Shown here in pieces: positions 1 to 11,619 of a stretch of DNA of 64,000 nucleotides. The notes beneath the pieces were generated by a model. The model ran no database searches. It saw only the letters and a list, made by a program, of their open reading frames with translations, and was not told where the DNA came from. Each line of letters opens with the position of its first letter. Position 1 is the first letter of the stretch. The position numbers were made by a program, and so were the translations under genes. The stretch is taken from NCBI RefSeq assembly GCF_964204645.1, contig NC_134030.1:7374278-7438277 (forward strand). The letters run 5' to 3'. Source of the DNA: Tubulanus polymorphus (taxonomy: Eukaryota; Nemertea; Palaeonemertea; Tubulaniformes; Tubulanidae).

Positions 1-530
1 GTTGAATTGTATCCAAAATATCACAAAAAAATACATAAAGATATGTGTTTTTGATATCAAGAAATTTTAGGCTTCGATAGCTCGCACATATCACACACGT
101 TCTGCTTATCAAATGCAGTAATCAGCGAGTTGGGGAATTCAAGAAAAAATATGTAATTTCATATTAAAAGCAATGGCGGCTGCATGAGTGAGCGTATGGC
201 GGAGTGGGTACGTTTCCGTCTGATACTGCAACGCGATTAGATTTTGAATCGCTGTCAAATTTATAGACGATTGCGGCAAATGGCGAATTAATTTGATTAA
301 AATCGATATCGCGGAGGATGATCTAGTATACTGAAGCGAGAGTAATCCGTTAGGTCGGTCGATCGTTCGTTCGTTCGTTCATTCGTTCGTTCGTTTGCAT
401 TTCACTTAAATGAATTAGAAACTAATCCTGTGTACACACGGCGAGTCTCGCGATTTGTCAATTGGTTTATCGACAACGCATTTTTCAATTGAGTTATAGC
501 AGAGCCCTGGGACTTCTAGTCTTTAACATT
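1..530. other. Gene-free stretch with a TTCG microsatellite
   Basis: No coding or RNA gene is recognisable. The only structured item is an imperfect TTCG tetranucleotide run at about 363-396, interrupted by one ATTC unit. The remainder is AT-rich single-copy-looking sequence. Confidence 0.6.
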
Positions 531-671
531 GGGGCCGGTTCCATAGTCAGGGCTTAGACTTCAAGACCGTTCTGAGACCAACTTAGTTGTTTGGCCAATC
601 TAACTACTTAATACCAGTCTTTAAGATTTAAGACCACTTTGGTTGTAAGTCTTGTCTATGGAACCGGGCCC
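531..671. mobile_element. Palindromic MITE-like element, 141 bp
   Basis: The left end (531-560, containing ggccggttccatag) is the reverse complement of the right end (646-670, containing ctatggaaccgggcc). The arms are about 25 bp with few mismatches, and the interior holds degenerate agacca/agtctt words in both orientations, so the whole unit can fold back on itself. It has no coding capacity. The ends resemble the 5876 and 22048 elements (gttccac versus gttccat cores), so the three may be distant relatives. A non-autonomous DNA transposon is the simplest reading; no clear target-site duplication is visible. Confidence 0.6.
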
Positions 672-3072
672 TTGTGCACAAACTCTGACTAGACTGGTTC
701 AGGTAGACTGGTTCAGGTACATGTGCGGGTTTAAGAAAAAGAAAATTTGCGGCAACCAATCAGATTGCCTGTTGAAGCAATTTCATGGATAAACTATAAT
801 TGGGAAAAATTCTGGGGTAAGATCAAACAGGATGTCTGATTAGCTAATAATGACCTCATATAAGCCATCATTAACGACTCCATCATAGCCAAGTCTGGAA
901 GTCATATGATGCAATACTGGTCGCTGATTGGCTACGACGTTAAAATAGAAAACAGAACTTGTTCTATCCTTGCGATTTGGTTTATGATCAGTCTGCGATC
1001 ATAAGCAGGTAATGGTCGTAAGTAAACTCATGTCGAAAAGGTTCCCGATTAAGAAATCGCACACTGGCCCCCTATACGATCTGATCAGACTTAAGACAAG
1101 CTACCATTAGGAATCCTGTTATTATCGACTGCTGTGATATTTTGAAATCATGTTTCAATCACTTTTATTCCTGATAGATGCGGATAGATGATCTGGTAAA
1201 AATGACAAATAGAAGTAACAGAGGGGTGTGATAAGCCTCATCATGGGACCGGGCTCAGGATATCCTATGTTCAACTACGTATATATACACTAGCCAGAAA
1301 TAGTATTTGTCTGTTACGAGTGAAGGTGACATTAGATTGCTGTTAGTAATTGTCTGCTGTGGTTGGGTGGAGTAAGCTTTTTCCGTTTGTCTACCCGTTA
1401 CGGCGAAGCGGCTCGAAACGCGATCGGTGTTTTTTTTTCGCATCCGTTTCGTCGCATATCGCTGACAAATCCGGTTGATTAACAACAATCCGGTCGCCAC
1501 AACCGATAGCGACGACGAGACGACATTGAAGAAGACACTCGGAGATATCCGAGTGTAGTAAACGTTCCATGAAATCAAGTACCGGCATACATCTCCATCA
1601 GCGGTTGGCGCGAAGATGGGGAACGAACCTTGTCAAAATATCATCCCAGACACGCGAAGATCGGGCGGAAAAAAACAGTCAAAATATCAGCTGAGTCATC
1701 GCGCCGTGATAAACACTCGTATCGTCGACGCAAAAAGTGACGACTCCGTCTGATGGTGATTGCCGTTGAGTGCTTACTTACATAATGTATCAACAGTCAT
1801 CAAAAACTACGTCGACAACGCTGGGGAAATAAATGATTGTAGTACCGGCAACGGGGTATTCACAAATGGATTGCTGTAACAGTAACGCATGTCGTCGACA
1901 ATGGGCTGGTAATGTAGCCGGAGGAATCTTTTTTCAAACACGCCACAAACGCAGTCAAGCATCGTCAATGACTGCATCGACGAGAGGCTCAAACAACTCT
2001 CGTGTATATACACGTCTAATAGTTTGGATGGTTTAAACGAGAACGGCGATTGTGTGCGCACAATCGAGACTTAGCTTATTTTTTGTAGTGATAGTTGATG
2101 TAATGGATGACCGGACGATGGCCAGTCGAAGCGTGTACACCTTTCGGGCAAGTCATCACTGCCGGCTTACCGGCACCGCTACAATACTGAACATGTTTGA
2201 TTTCACTGATTCCGCCATATCAGTGCAGTGGACCAACTAGTGTCCGGTCGACTGACAATACCAGCGATGGTTTACGGCAGCCTGTATCCTAGCAGAGATC
2301 AAATTAGAATCAGGAACTGGCCCTCTCAAGCCTGTAGTATGTTCTTAGCCTAGTACAAGCCTAGCCCTAATTGGGAGTTCAGCCACTATTTACATTTGGA
2401 AGAATAAACCGATCTTCAGATGAACTGATATATTTCAACCCCTTTGATAATTGATTGTTGCCATATTTTTTAAACTCTCGTCTGGTTCCGTTCATTTTTA
2501 AGCGATATATGATTGCGCTGAGAGTGTGTACCTGTAGTCTGCGCTATGATGAATAGCATATCTTCCATAATTCGACGGCACGATTTTTAAATGCAGTTTT
2601 CATTCGGTGGCATTATCGCGAGGCCTGATTCGATCGGAGAGCGTATCGGCGCAATGAAATGTTGGATATTAAGTGCTCGACGGCGATGGTTAGGTGTGAA
2701 GCCAGCGTCGAGTTCTTTGTTAATGACTTTCTCACTTATCGATTTATGCTACAAAGTATGAAATGTCGCCATTAATAACTCATTTAAAGCGACTCGACGC
2801 TAGTTATCGTCGTCGCATTGAGCGTAATCGGTATGCGGCGAGATTTTTGTATTTACACGCTGAAACAAGGGCAAGGGTCATTAATTCGGACGGATCTTCG
2901 TTGAGGAGGGCATTGAAGAGACATTATCAGCCTACTCATTGATATCTTCACTTATATGTTTTGACCACCGGTCTTGGTCTAATGAGTACCTTAACTTTCT
3001 AATCTAAGTGCTTGAAATAGTCAAGGGACCCTTTACCGATAATTTTGGTTAAAGGCTGAGGTTCCTGAGGCT
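672..3072. other. Gene-free stretch
   Basis: No gene is recognised. A 15-bp direct duplication (agactggttcaggt) lies at about 685-714. The 1390-1800 part is richer in CpG than its surroundings but shows no convincing coding frame on either strand. Short frames at 1255-1578 (-) and 1833-2036 (+) overlap one another on opposite strands and resemble nothing known to me. Confidence 0.5.
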
Positions 3073-3134
3073 CCAAATTGTCTTTGGTGATATAAAGTGA
3101 GTCCATCAGGCGTTTGCTTTGAGACAACAGTGCT

Positions 3135-3179
<45 letters not shown>

Positions 3180-3204
3180 CATTGGGCAAGAGTTAATTCT
3201 CTGG
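3073..3204 (+). repeat. Dispersed repeat with embedded (CAG)13, copy 1
   Basis: This copy and 9098-9226 share, in the same order, a caaattgtctttg start, a tcaggcg word, a tttga/ttcgagat block, the sequence tactgag or tgctgag directly before the CAG tract, and gcaagag..taattctctg after it. Here the tract is 13 uninterrupted CAG units (3138-3176). A trinucleotide run sitting at the same internal place in two copies means it belongs to the repeat family and is not an independent microsatellite. In one frame the tract would read as polyserine, but nothing else supports coding. The family is not recognised; a SINE-like or other short interspersed element is possible. Confidence 0.65.
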
Positions 3205-3380
3205 CTCAGCTCAAGTCATACTAAAGAATCAGATGAGAGAATTTCAGTCTGCCCTGTGGAAGCTGGCCACTTGCGCGCATTCATGACTCGAAGTCAAAAC
3301 TGGCACGGGCCCTATCTCAACTCTAATTCCAGATTACAGAATTGATGCGTGAATGTTTTTTTGTTCTGAAGACAGTAGAT

Positions 3381-3486
3381 TGTTTCGCTCCCTGCAGGTG
3401 TGGTGGGTTTGTAACAGACATAAAATCAAATCAAACCAGATCTACCAATCAAATAAACGAGCGCGACAATCCCTATTTCAAGACTT
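3381..3486 (+). repeat. Dispersed repeat B, copy 1
   Basis: About 105 bp match 23733-23844 in the same orientation. Shared blocks are tgtttcg, ggtgtggtgggtttgtaa, an aaatcaaa-rich middle, ccaa.caaat.aa and caatccctattt. Divergence is moderate with small indels. The function and family are unknown; two copies 20 kb apart point to an interspersed repeat. Confidence 0.65.
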
Positions 3487-4435
3487 AACATTCATCATTG
3501 TTCTGAATCAGCTATTTTGATTTATCGCGTAACAGCGCGGTACTGAGGCGCGAGAGATAAATTTCGGGCGGAACGCGCTTCGTTGATATTCGCTCGATGA
3601 ATTATGCGCCGACAAACGCTTACCACGGGACCCGTTTTCTTTACCCCCGACCGGAGATTTACTACATCCACGGCGTCGCGCGATGCGACGATGTGAGCCC
3701 GTTGCTCATTTGAACTCCTAGCGATGACGCGCGCGTGTGCGTGGAGCTTTGTCTTGTCAAATATATATATTTATCAAACGTGCAGTCAGGTTTATTTGCT
3801 CGTACTATAAACAAACGACTAATTATCGAGTCTCGTTAATAACGTGTCGCCTGTACGCCCGCCTGAGTATTAATGTTATGAATAATCGACTATGTTGAAT
3901 AAGTAGTAATTCAGCGTTGATAAAGTCCGTTCAGTCGACTGTGAAATGAAGTTTCCAGCATCAAAGTGACGTGTTCATACATGTATATTAGTTATATACG
4001 TATATAACAGCCCTCGTTTCATGTACGACGACCGAAGAGTTGATGGTTCGATCAGATATGTAATTAGTGTATACATATCGCGCAAATGATTCTTTTCAGC
4101 CTTCGTTAATGTTGTGCATACGCGTGCCTATGGTTTTTCTCAGTCTTTTCGGGGTTGTTCATTACGCGAATTCATCTGAAATTATCATCTATCGAGTAGT
4201 ATCTAGGTGCTATACCTTATTCAGGAATCTATTGTCTGTTCTGATCTAGAACTGAAAAAAACGTAGAATGGCCCAATTTAGGGCAACTAATGAGTACTGA
4301 GGGCCAGGTCCATTGTAAATTTGAGAGTGGACCATTTCTCTGTGTTGCTTCAATAACTAGTTTAATTACCGTGTTGGGTCAAGCTGGACTAGTGATAACA
4401 ACTGATTCAAAAACGTATATGAATGCACAGCATCA

Positions 4436-4480
4436 ATTTAGCCCGTTCTGAAATGTTCCATTTCAGAAAAGGGCTAAATT
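4436..4480. repeat. Near-perfect 45-bp hairpin
   Basis: Arms aatttagcccgttctgaaat (4436-4455) and atttcagaaaagggctaaat pair across only a few loop bases, with a single mismatch/bulge. Partially complementary words (gtgataac and tatcac) lie further out at about 4391 and 4488, so it may be the tip of a longer decayed palindrome. No gene is linked to it. Confidence 0.6.
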
Positions 4481-5705
4481 ATAACAGCTATCACTGATCA
4501 CGGCATTGTATATGAAGTTGCTATCTTGAAGTATGTTTTATATTCTCCTTACATATTCAAACCATTTAATCAGAACGCATTAATTCCATCACGCTTTCCA
4601 CCTATCACGGAATTCGTACTGATTTCAGACTGATTTCTATGGTTCCTCCGGTGGCGGTTGTAGAATATCATATTGGATCATCTTCCACTCATTGAGTATT
4701 ATCTATTTATAGAGTATTCCCAACGAGTACCACAGCCATCAGTCGAGGACATCTATCCCTATGAGGTCAAGATTGAAAAACTGCTATGGCGGATATATTT
4801 AGGAGCCATCCTTACTTTCATTGTCTTATAAAAAAAAATCTGTCTCTTGGAAAAAAATTCCTTTCTTTTTGATATATTATTAGCCTATCAGATAACTGGA
4901 AAATATGCTTATTTTTCCAATGAATAAGTTTTAAGAAGTTTATTGTGCCTGTAATGAGTTTGAAACGAACTGGCAATGATTAATTAAACTAATTATCGAA
5001 GTTTACGCAACTCGTTCGGAAGGACCGTTTTTTCCGTAAAGCGTTGATGGTTTTATTCGTCGCCACTGTTAAGAATTCTATTGAAGTTAGTCGGCGGCAT
5101 AAGCTCGAATAGCCGAGACGTGTTTTTTTAAAAAGTAGAATCTCGAATCATCGCGTTCATCAACAGGTCTTTTTCTTCGATCATCTTGCACACGCGCCCG
5201 TGCACGAGGAGATAGAGAGATTCAGCGACCGTTGTCTTCAAGCAGATGTTTTGACTTTTTGATTAGTTTCTAATGACAGTATACGGTGACAGCTCGACGG
5301 GATGAAACATGACGAAGCGATTCATGATATGACAATCATAGTAGCGCAGCCTTGGACGAGCGCGTTGGATCTACGCCTCTCATTTGTAGGTAATTTGTCA
5401 GATATTTGTCTTATAATGACATATTGTAAGTTGAACGAACTGCGCGAAGGAGAGGAAGAAAATAAACATGTTTTATCTAAAATCTCGGAGTTTTGTTAAG
5501 TGATAGATTTCTCTGGCATTATCTGCTAGTTCCCCGGTTTCAAACAGTTTTCATCGATTAACACCATCCAAACGAGGGTCCATGGTCTCTAGTTTACCTC
5601 GGTCTAGGTTCTTTTAAGTGCAACGCACGCAACAAGAGGGCTAAATGGAAACACAGAATCAAACCTATTTGATCTAAGAAGCATTGTTCCATGTACCACT
5701 AGCCG
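4481..5705. other. Gene-free stretch
   Basis: Mostly AT-rich sequence without recognisable genes or repeats. A short frame at 5302-5499 (+) has no resemblance to a known family. Confidence 0.5.
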
Positions 5706-5866
5706 GATACGGCTTGCGACGAGTCGGTAGGCGTCGGGTTACCGTCGCAAGCCGGCTTATGTCGAACCGATAGAGCAGCAACTGGCGGCCTCTCGTAGGC
5801 CACTAGTTGCGATAAACCCATTGCGTCGGTAGGCCTCGCGTTGCTTGTCAACATAAGCAAGCCTTT
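5706..5866. repeat. GC-rich multi-hairpin cluster
   Basis: Three nested or adjacent stems can be drawn. The arm cggcttgcgacg (5710-5721) pairs with cgtcgcaagccg (5743-5754). The arm gcaactggcggcct (5778-5791) pairs with aggccactagttgc (5797-5810) with two mismatches over a 5-nt loop. The word gcttatgt (5755-5762) pairs with acataagc (5851-5858), enclosing the second hairpin. The word gtcggtaggc occurs twice (about 5723 and 5825). The block is far more GC-rich than its surroundings and abuts the palindromic element at 5876. It could be a decayed fold-back transposon or a structured RNA; I favour the former. Confidence 0.5.
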
Positions 5867-5875
5867 AGACTTTAG

Positions 5876-5985
5876 GGTCCAGTTCCACAGTTGTGAGTTA
5901 AGATTTAACTCTTGAGTTAACTCATTGGAAATGAACTGACTTTAACTCAGAGTTAAATCTTACTCAGAACTGTGGAACTGGGTCC
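5876..5985. mobile_element. Palindromic MITE-like element, 110 bp
   Basis: Inverted arms of about 40 bp: the left begins ccagttccacagtt and the right ends aactgtggaactgg. Inner words gagttaa and ttaactc also pair, leaving a short loop around attggaaatgaac. The flanks both read gggtcc or ggtcc, so the palindrome may extend a few bases. The element is related to 22048-22165, which has the same termini and the same internal gaaatgaac core. It has no coding capacity. Confidence 0.7.
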
Positions 5986-7569
5986 AGATCTATAAGATTG
6001 TGGTTACTTTCGTAACAAGTCAAAAATCATCTGACCACCATAATTTCTATTTCACCAGAGGAGAGGTAGATATTAGATTAGACTCCCTGTAGCTTCGTGC
6101 TTGACAAACTTTTTGTTCTAGTCGCGTTTCGGGTAGATCAAAAAGTAAGTATTCATCCTCTAATCATCATATTTATTTCGTCGTCATTGTCATCGTCGTG
6201 GTGGGAGATGAACTGGCGACTAGCTGGGACAGTCGGAGGGTTATCATCATATGTAAACGTATTCTAGCTCCCCGAGGATGTTAACCGCGATCCGCACGCG
6301 CCGATTTTATGCATTAACGCAAATTCAGGCCTCACCTGTTGAATATAGAATACAGTTTGTATGTATCTACATCTGTTTTACGATCCCACGGGGATTGTTT
6401 TTTCGCTCGCGCCCCGGTGTCTTTATTTCGTTGACCGGAGGTGTTAACATTAAAAAGCGTCTTGCGCTCGCGAGCGAGTCGCTGAATTATTCATCGGCGA
6501 CGTACCCGAAAACATCTTTCTTCCGAGACATCGGGGCATTGTTCGTCGCGCCGAGACGAGACGACGAGATAGTTTTTAATCAAGTCCATTTTTGACTGAC
6601 TGCCTGCTCGATCGGTACACTGATAAACGAGGAAATGGTAGCCGTTTCACCTTGACATGAAAAAGCTTTGATTTAATGAATCTCGAGGCGGCTGCGGCAA
6701 GGGAGGGTTCTCCAGATTCCTACTAGAAAACGATACCAAATGTCTTAGTTGAAAATCGGTCTTGGATCTTTTTTCGATGGATAAAATACAATTAAGGCGA
6801 AAAATCCAGTTCAAAGTTAATTGAAAATGAACCTAACTGGTGGGATTAGTCACCAAAACTTTCAACAAGAGTCTAATGGCCTCCCTATTCAATTGATAGT
6901 GGCATTTTATGAATCTTGGAAAGAGTATGGCTTCCTTCATCCGTCCATGAAATATAGTTATAAAATTTCTCGTTTAATTCGTCTATTACGACTAAAAACT
7001 ATCGATGTATCATTAACACTTTCTGTGATGCGATGTATTTTCTTTTCTCCTTCCTTTTCGCGTCTCAGGAGACGAGTGACGCTCGATATGAATGGCATAA
7101 TCGAACAACTGTTTTCCCATCAGACTCTCGTATGAACCGCACGACTTACCGATAATTCAATACAATTAGCAGTTTTTATTTTTTTTACTTTCCTACGACA
7201 ACGGCAATGACGAAGACGAGAAGGAATCGGCGTCTACTCGATAAACAGTTAAAAATGATGAGTTTGGATCGATGTACCATCGACTCTCAGTTGAAGATAT
7301 GTGATTTCCCACAACATTAGCCCACTCAGCGTTTATCAATAATTCAATATAACAACCAAGCGATATGCGTAGTAGTGTAATGTAATACTTATTGCGTTGT
7401 AAAAGCTTTTAGAGAAGTCGCTATTGAGAAAAGATATATGTTTAAGTGGTATCTCTTAGCCTGTTAATACGACGACGATACTAGCGATAATCGCACAAGC
7501 GTCGACCTGAGTTATCTTAACTGCCCTTTTGAAGGGTGGTTAAGGTTTAAAGCTAAGCATCAAACATTA
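5986..7569. other. Gene-free stretch
   Basis: No recognised gene. The frames at 6278-6595 (+, 105 codons, in a CpG-richer patch) and 6821-7135 (+, 104 codons) are of chance length and match no family known to me. A sequence reading aaagtaagt at about 6143 fits a splice-donor consensus but has no supporting exon. Confidence 0.5.
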
Positions 7570-7867
7570 GCCGCGATTGCGCTACCCAGAACAACCGTTA
7601 ACCTATGTGCATAATTGACCCGGCACAGATTTGGCCCAACCAAAAACGGACCAGGACCGCGCCAAAATTTAGCGTGGGGAAAGTTATTGTGTATGAATGC
7701 TACAGGTTCCGGAAATGACTCGCTTTGCTTCGTTCAAGCTTTGTTAAGTATAGAGAGTGAATTAGGCATGGGCCAAATATCACTCGGTGCCTGGTCTTTG
7801 CCAATTTGGCCCTAATCCTAATCGTAATCCTAATCTCCAAACCTAATCCTCTCCGTGTGATCGCGGC
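7570..7867. mobile_element. TIR element (gccgcgat family), copy B
   Basis: It starts gccgcgattgcgc and ends tccgtgtgatcgcggc, the same termini as copy A at 28371-28586. The interior shares ggcccaaccaaaaacg, ggaccagg, ccaaaattta and gaaatgac..cgctttg with the 55306 and 62625 copies. At about 298 bp this is the longest copy. Flanks are cat-ta and ta-tta, consistent with an AT-rich target. A cluster of cctaat words at about 7811-7850 lies near the right end. A non-autonomous DNA transposon is the likely identity. Confidence 0.7.
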
Positions 7868-8711
7868 TATTAACTCCCAAGTTATAACAGCATTGCCTAA
7901 ATAAGACTTGGTAAAACATACGCAAGTCGACTTCATAAGAAATTTGCAAGTTTGCGCTTTGTAATAAAAGTTACGTCTTAATGTCTGATATACTGCTTCC
8001 CTGGGGTAGAATTCATTTTCAAAATCTCAGATCCCTTTATGTCATGATTTTGGAATAATCATTTGACGAATAATTATTCCAAGGTCAACGCGAACCTTTG
8101 TTTTACTGTTATTCGTGTACTCAAAGTATGCACTCCTTTACCTTTGATTCTATTCGTTTTTCATTATGAAAAAAAAACAGACGTGTGTTTATATAGATGT
8201 AAAAGTATGGTAGACATTTCCACTGTTGGCTATTCCTTCTATAAAGAGTAAAATAAGCCGTTTTGTGTCTAGTGCGGATTTTTAATAACCATCAGAAAAA
8301 TCTTTATTAACGTTTCGAAATCTCGATGTCGAGACGCGCACAAAACACGCCACGAGCTACGAAATGATATTGCATTTGGGAATATTGCTAATAATCGAAG
8401 TTGTTTTTACCCTGGGGTTGATAATTAAAAGCGCTCGTAATGGAGAAAATGGCGTACGTAACGATATGTGGGCAACTTTGCCCGCGCTTAATTAACTAGA
8501 GACACTGCGCGCGCTGGGAACGCAGCGTTTTGAAGCGACGACAGCGTCTTCTGAGAATATATATATATATATATACATATTATCAGCGAGCATTGCGGAC
8601 AGTGATATATTCATGTTTAAACAAAAGAGTGTTTATATATATATATCTTGTATATGTGTATGATGTATATTGGCAGATTGGCATGATAAGAAGTTTGAAG
8701 AAGGTGATTTC
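7868..8711. other. Gene-free stretch with AT microsatellites
   Basis: No gene is recognised. Short (AT)n runs lie at about 8555-8577 and 8633-8647. The sequence leads directly into the candidate exon at 8712. Confidence 0.5.
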
Positions 8712-8848
8712 ATGATGAAAACGAACATTAGGGGAAGTGGTGCATTATGTATATTGTTAATCATAGGAAACTGCGAAGGCAACTTTTTCGATTGCGAAGT
8801 CTGTGTCTCAGTCATGAAGGCCTTTTACGCTGAATGTCTCTCGATCGG
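8712..8848 (+). CDS. Possible first exon: signal peptide plus DCEVC motif (MANF/CDNF- or saposin-like)
   Basis: From the ATG pair at 8712 the frame encodes a short basic start (MMKTNIRG), a hydrophobic core (ALCILLIIG), a small-residue cleavage-like site (NCEG) and then FDCEVCVSVMKAFYAE. An N-terminal DCEVC followed by a hydrophobic/aromatic helix is the hallmark start of mature MANF/CDNF, ER-resident secreted neurotrophic factors with a saposin-like N-domain. A CG|GTGATA donor-like site at about 8847 could end the exon. The frame stays open to 9119, but that extension matches nothing, passes through a T10 run and ends inside a dispersed repeat, so it is unlikely to be coding. The downstream MANF cysteines (a C-YYIG-type segment) were not found. 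Total frame length is only chance level, so the call rests on the motif. Confidence 0.25.
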
Positions 8849-9097
8849 TGATACCTCGCAAGACATGCAGATACCAAGTTCCGCAGATCGTTTAAAACAC
8901 CGAGTTTTTTTTTTGGTTGCTGTTTTATTGTCGAAGGTTTTCGACGTCGACTTGCTCGAAGAATCATCAATCGGTTTAATAATGCATGTTACATCCATTA
9001 GGGTGGAAAAGAGCAACGTAACAAAACCATGTGATGAGATATGCTATAACCGAGAGTCAAAATCTATTAGTCAATACGTGTTTCGAATCCTTTGTCT

Positions 9098-9226
9098 TCA
9101 AATTGTCTTTGTATATTAAGGTTGATGAAGTAAACTTAGTCGATCAGGCGCATGCTTCGAGATGAGAGTACTGAGCAGCAGCAGCAGCAGTAGCAGCATC
9201 AGCCTCGAGCAAGAGATAATTCTCTG
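9098..9226 (+). repeat. Dispersed repeat with embedded CAG run, copy 2
   Basis: Second copy of the 3073 family. The CAG tract at 9176-9199 is shorter and interrupted (five CAG, TAG, CAG, CAT, CAG), and is followed by gagcaagagataattctctg. The interruption suggests an older or contracted tract compared with the pure 13-unit run of copy 1. Confidence 0.65.
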
Positions 9227-10775
9227 ATTTCAGTGCCGATATATATGAACGATGACGACGGACATTAAAATTTCATTAGACGATATCAGTTTACTAAGCC
9301 ATTAGATCTGTGTGTGTTTCTTTTTCCCCGATTCAAAGAATACCATGTGGAAAATACTGGTCATCATTACGCACGTGACTAGTTCATTGTCGAAATGTGC
9401 AGTAGTTTTTTTTCCTGTTGCAGACGCATTTTCTTATTATCGTTTGAGAACCCAAAATTGACAAATAGATTGTCGGAATTTGAACGTTGTTGCCTGGGTT
9501 ATTCATTCTCGAGGCCATTGGCTTCATCAGACCTGACTACCTCTACTATTTGTGGGTAGTTACTTCTCTTTCTAGGACTCAATTATTATAAAAATCTGAA
9601 TGATTTCTAGTTCATTTTAAATGAAACGACTATTTTCGATGTCAAATTGTGGTGCAAGTTATTACAAAAGTAGAAAGCAAGGTAGTCGGGGTCTGCTTTG
9701 CGCTCCTAAACATGCCAGAATCTTTGTATTGGAATGATGTTGTGCATGGACTTGCATGAACTTGATATAAATCGGCTCGACGACGAAATAACTAAAAAAT
9801 TGATTGGTTTGTTGGGAAATGGTTTGTTGTTTCGTCGTAGCAATAATATGTTGTATATGTAATATCATAGCAATCGGGGTTTATAGCTGAGCTACTGAAT
9901 TGCAATGATGATGCTTCAGGCATCAACTAACTTAATCAAATTTCGCGCATTGTTCACTTGTCCACAGGTAACTGTGGACAAATTTTGTGATTGTAAGCCA
10001 ATATGTCTGATTTTTACGATCATTCCCAGGGAGTTGCCCGACCCCGAAACTGCTGTCACTTTCCGAAATCGTGATATACGAAGCTGTTGCGTTGTTCTCT
10101 TCTAAGCGCCGACGAAATGCTGCCAAACGTCTATTTGAATAATTCTTCCTGTGTTAATTGCTCGATCTAAGACAAGCTGCGACAAATGTGATTAAATCGC
10201 AGACTCATGACTTGAATACCCGGTAGCTCGGCACATACTATCTTCAGTCTGGTCATGAGTTCACGCGGGCACATGCTGGTAGAACGCTATACTGCTGGCA
10301 CATGATGACTGGCGCGGGTCAATACGTTGTAAGCCGTGATCCTTTAAGCGTTTTTGAATGTGGCCAAATTTGGCATTTGCCACATTAGGCCTGGGTCACA
10401 CCGGTGAAAAAAGCAAGGCTTGTAGCATAAAAGGAAAACAAAAAGGAGATATTTTAGTTATACGACAACGAGAATGATTTGAAATCGCTTCGATCGATCG
10501 ATTGATGCCACGACTCAAGAATTGACGCGTTAACTAGATTTAGCATCGAGCCAACTCGATCAGACATGATACGATTCTATAAGTCTCTCTCGACGCTCTG
10601 ATCTACAGTTAATGAGAACCGGATAACAGCGGCAATTAATTGTCGCAGACTATAACGAGTCGCAATCCAGTATTAACCCTTTAACTCACTGACCACTATT
10701 CATCTCTATCAAGATGGTGATGAAATCTAGGACTTTTCGCCCATTTCTATAAAGAAAAAGATGCCGATTAATGAC
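9227..10775. other. Gene-free stretch with a weak hammerhead-like motif
   Basis: No gene is recognised. On the minus strand at about 9505-9530 the sequence CTGATGA is followed by a short GCC/GGC stem and GAGAA, a degenerate hammerhead-like arrangement. A palindrome (aatgtggc / gccacatt, enclosing ccaaatttgg) lies at about 10356-10386. Confidence 0.45.
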
Positions 10776-10804
10776 TATAGCTGCGATCATACAGGAGACG
10801 ATTT
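10776..10804. mobile_element. Isolated TIR fragment of the gccgcgat family
   Basis: The sequence tatagctgcgatcatacagg agacgattt matches the left end of copy A at 28368 (tatagccgcgatcacacgg agacgattt) with about three substitutions and one insertion. No second end is visible nearby, so this is a solo terminus left by deletion. Confidence 0.5.
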
Positions 10805-11619
10805 CGAGAGATTTTTATTTCGTTTTAATTAACAATGCTAATTGATCGAGCTACGAACGACTAATTTGGAATCATTGAATTCAATTAGCGCTGATTGAAA
10901 TTTTAGGTAACACTTTTTCCATATTTCTTGAAATCGGTTATTCGTTCTTCTATCGGATCTATTAATAAGTTCACCGTGGACGTGGTTATTGATTGTGGGT
11001 ATGGCAGATGACAATACGTAGTTTTAGATATCGATGAAGCCTCGCTTAAAGACAAAGGTTTTTTTTCTAAATTAAAGTTCTATACTATAAAAGGATAGGC
11101 TTATGGGACCTTGACTAGTTTAGCTTCATTGATCATTAGGGATGGTATTGTTTTGGTGTGGATGTAAGTGTTCAATGAAGATTTACTTAGTGTCAATGTG
11201 ACGGTCATATTTATACTTTATATCCAAACCCACAAACCTGATGGTTCAAAAGAACTCGATAATGGACAATGTGTGAACGTGATGTCTGTTGTTTGTCTAT
11301 TAACGAAAACATTTTGTACTCGCAAAAAATAGTCTTCATTTGACTGAATGTTTCATTCTCTTCTTATTAGGTGTCTGAGAGATGGCTTTTCATATGATAT
11401 GACATTATACAGACTAATAACTGATAGAAAGGTAAGGTTTTTTTAATGATTGCAGCATTGATTCTTATTGATGCGTGCTGGCTGTACACACGCTGACTGA
11501 GTTCACTTATTAGGCTTTTTGGCAAACGCTTTGACAATGTTGAGTCATTTATATATATTTCAAACCTCAAATGTTCTTGGGCTTCCGTTATACCCCTTCT
11601 GCTTATTCTCAAACCATCT
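10805..11619. other. Gene-free stretch
   Basis: AT-rich sequence with no recognised gene, RNA or repeat. An 81-codon minus-strand frame (11367-11612) has no recognisable features. Confidence 0.5.

Noticed and set aside
3097-3345. Polyserine protein
   Set aside because: The serine run is the CAG tract of a dispersed repeat and the rest has no coding character.
7808-7855. Interstitial telomere-like repeat (cctaat words)
   Set aside because: Only a few imperfect units, with interruptions, inside a TIR element.
8848-9119. Extension of the signal-peptide frame to a 149-residue protein
   Set aside because: The extension lacks MANF or saposin features, crosses a T10 run and ends inside a dispersed repeat shared with 3073-3204.
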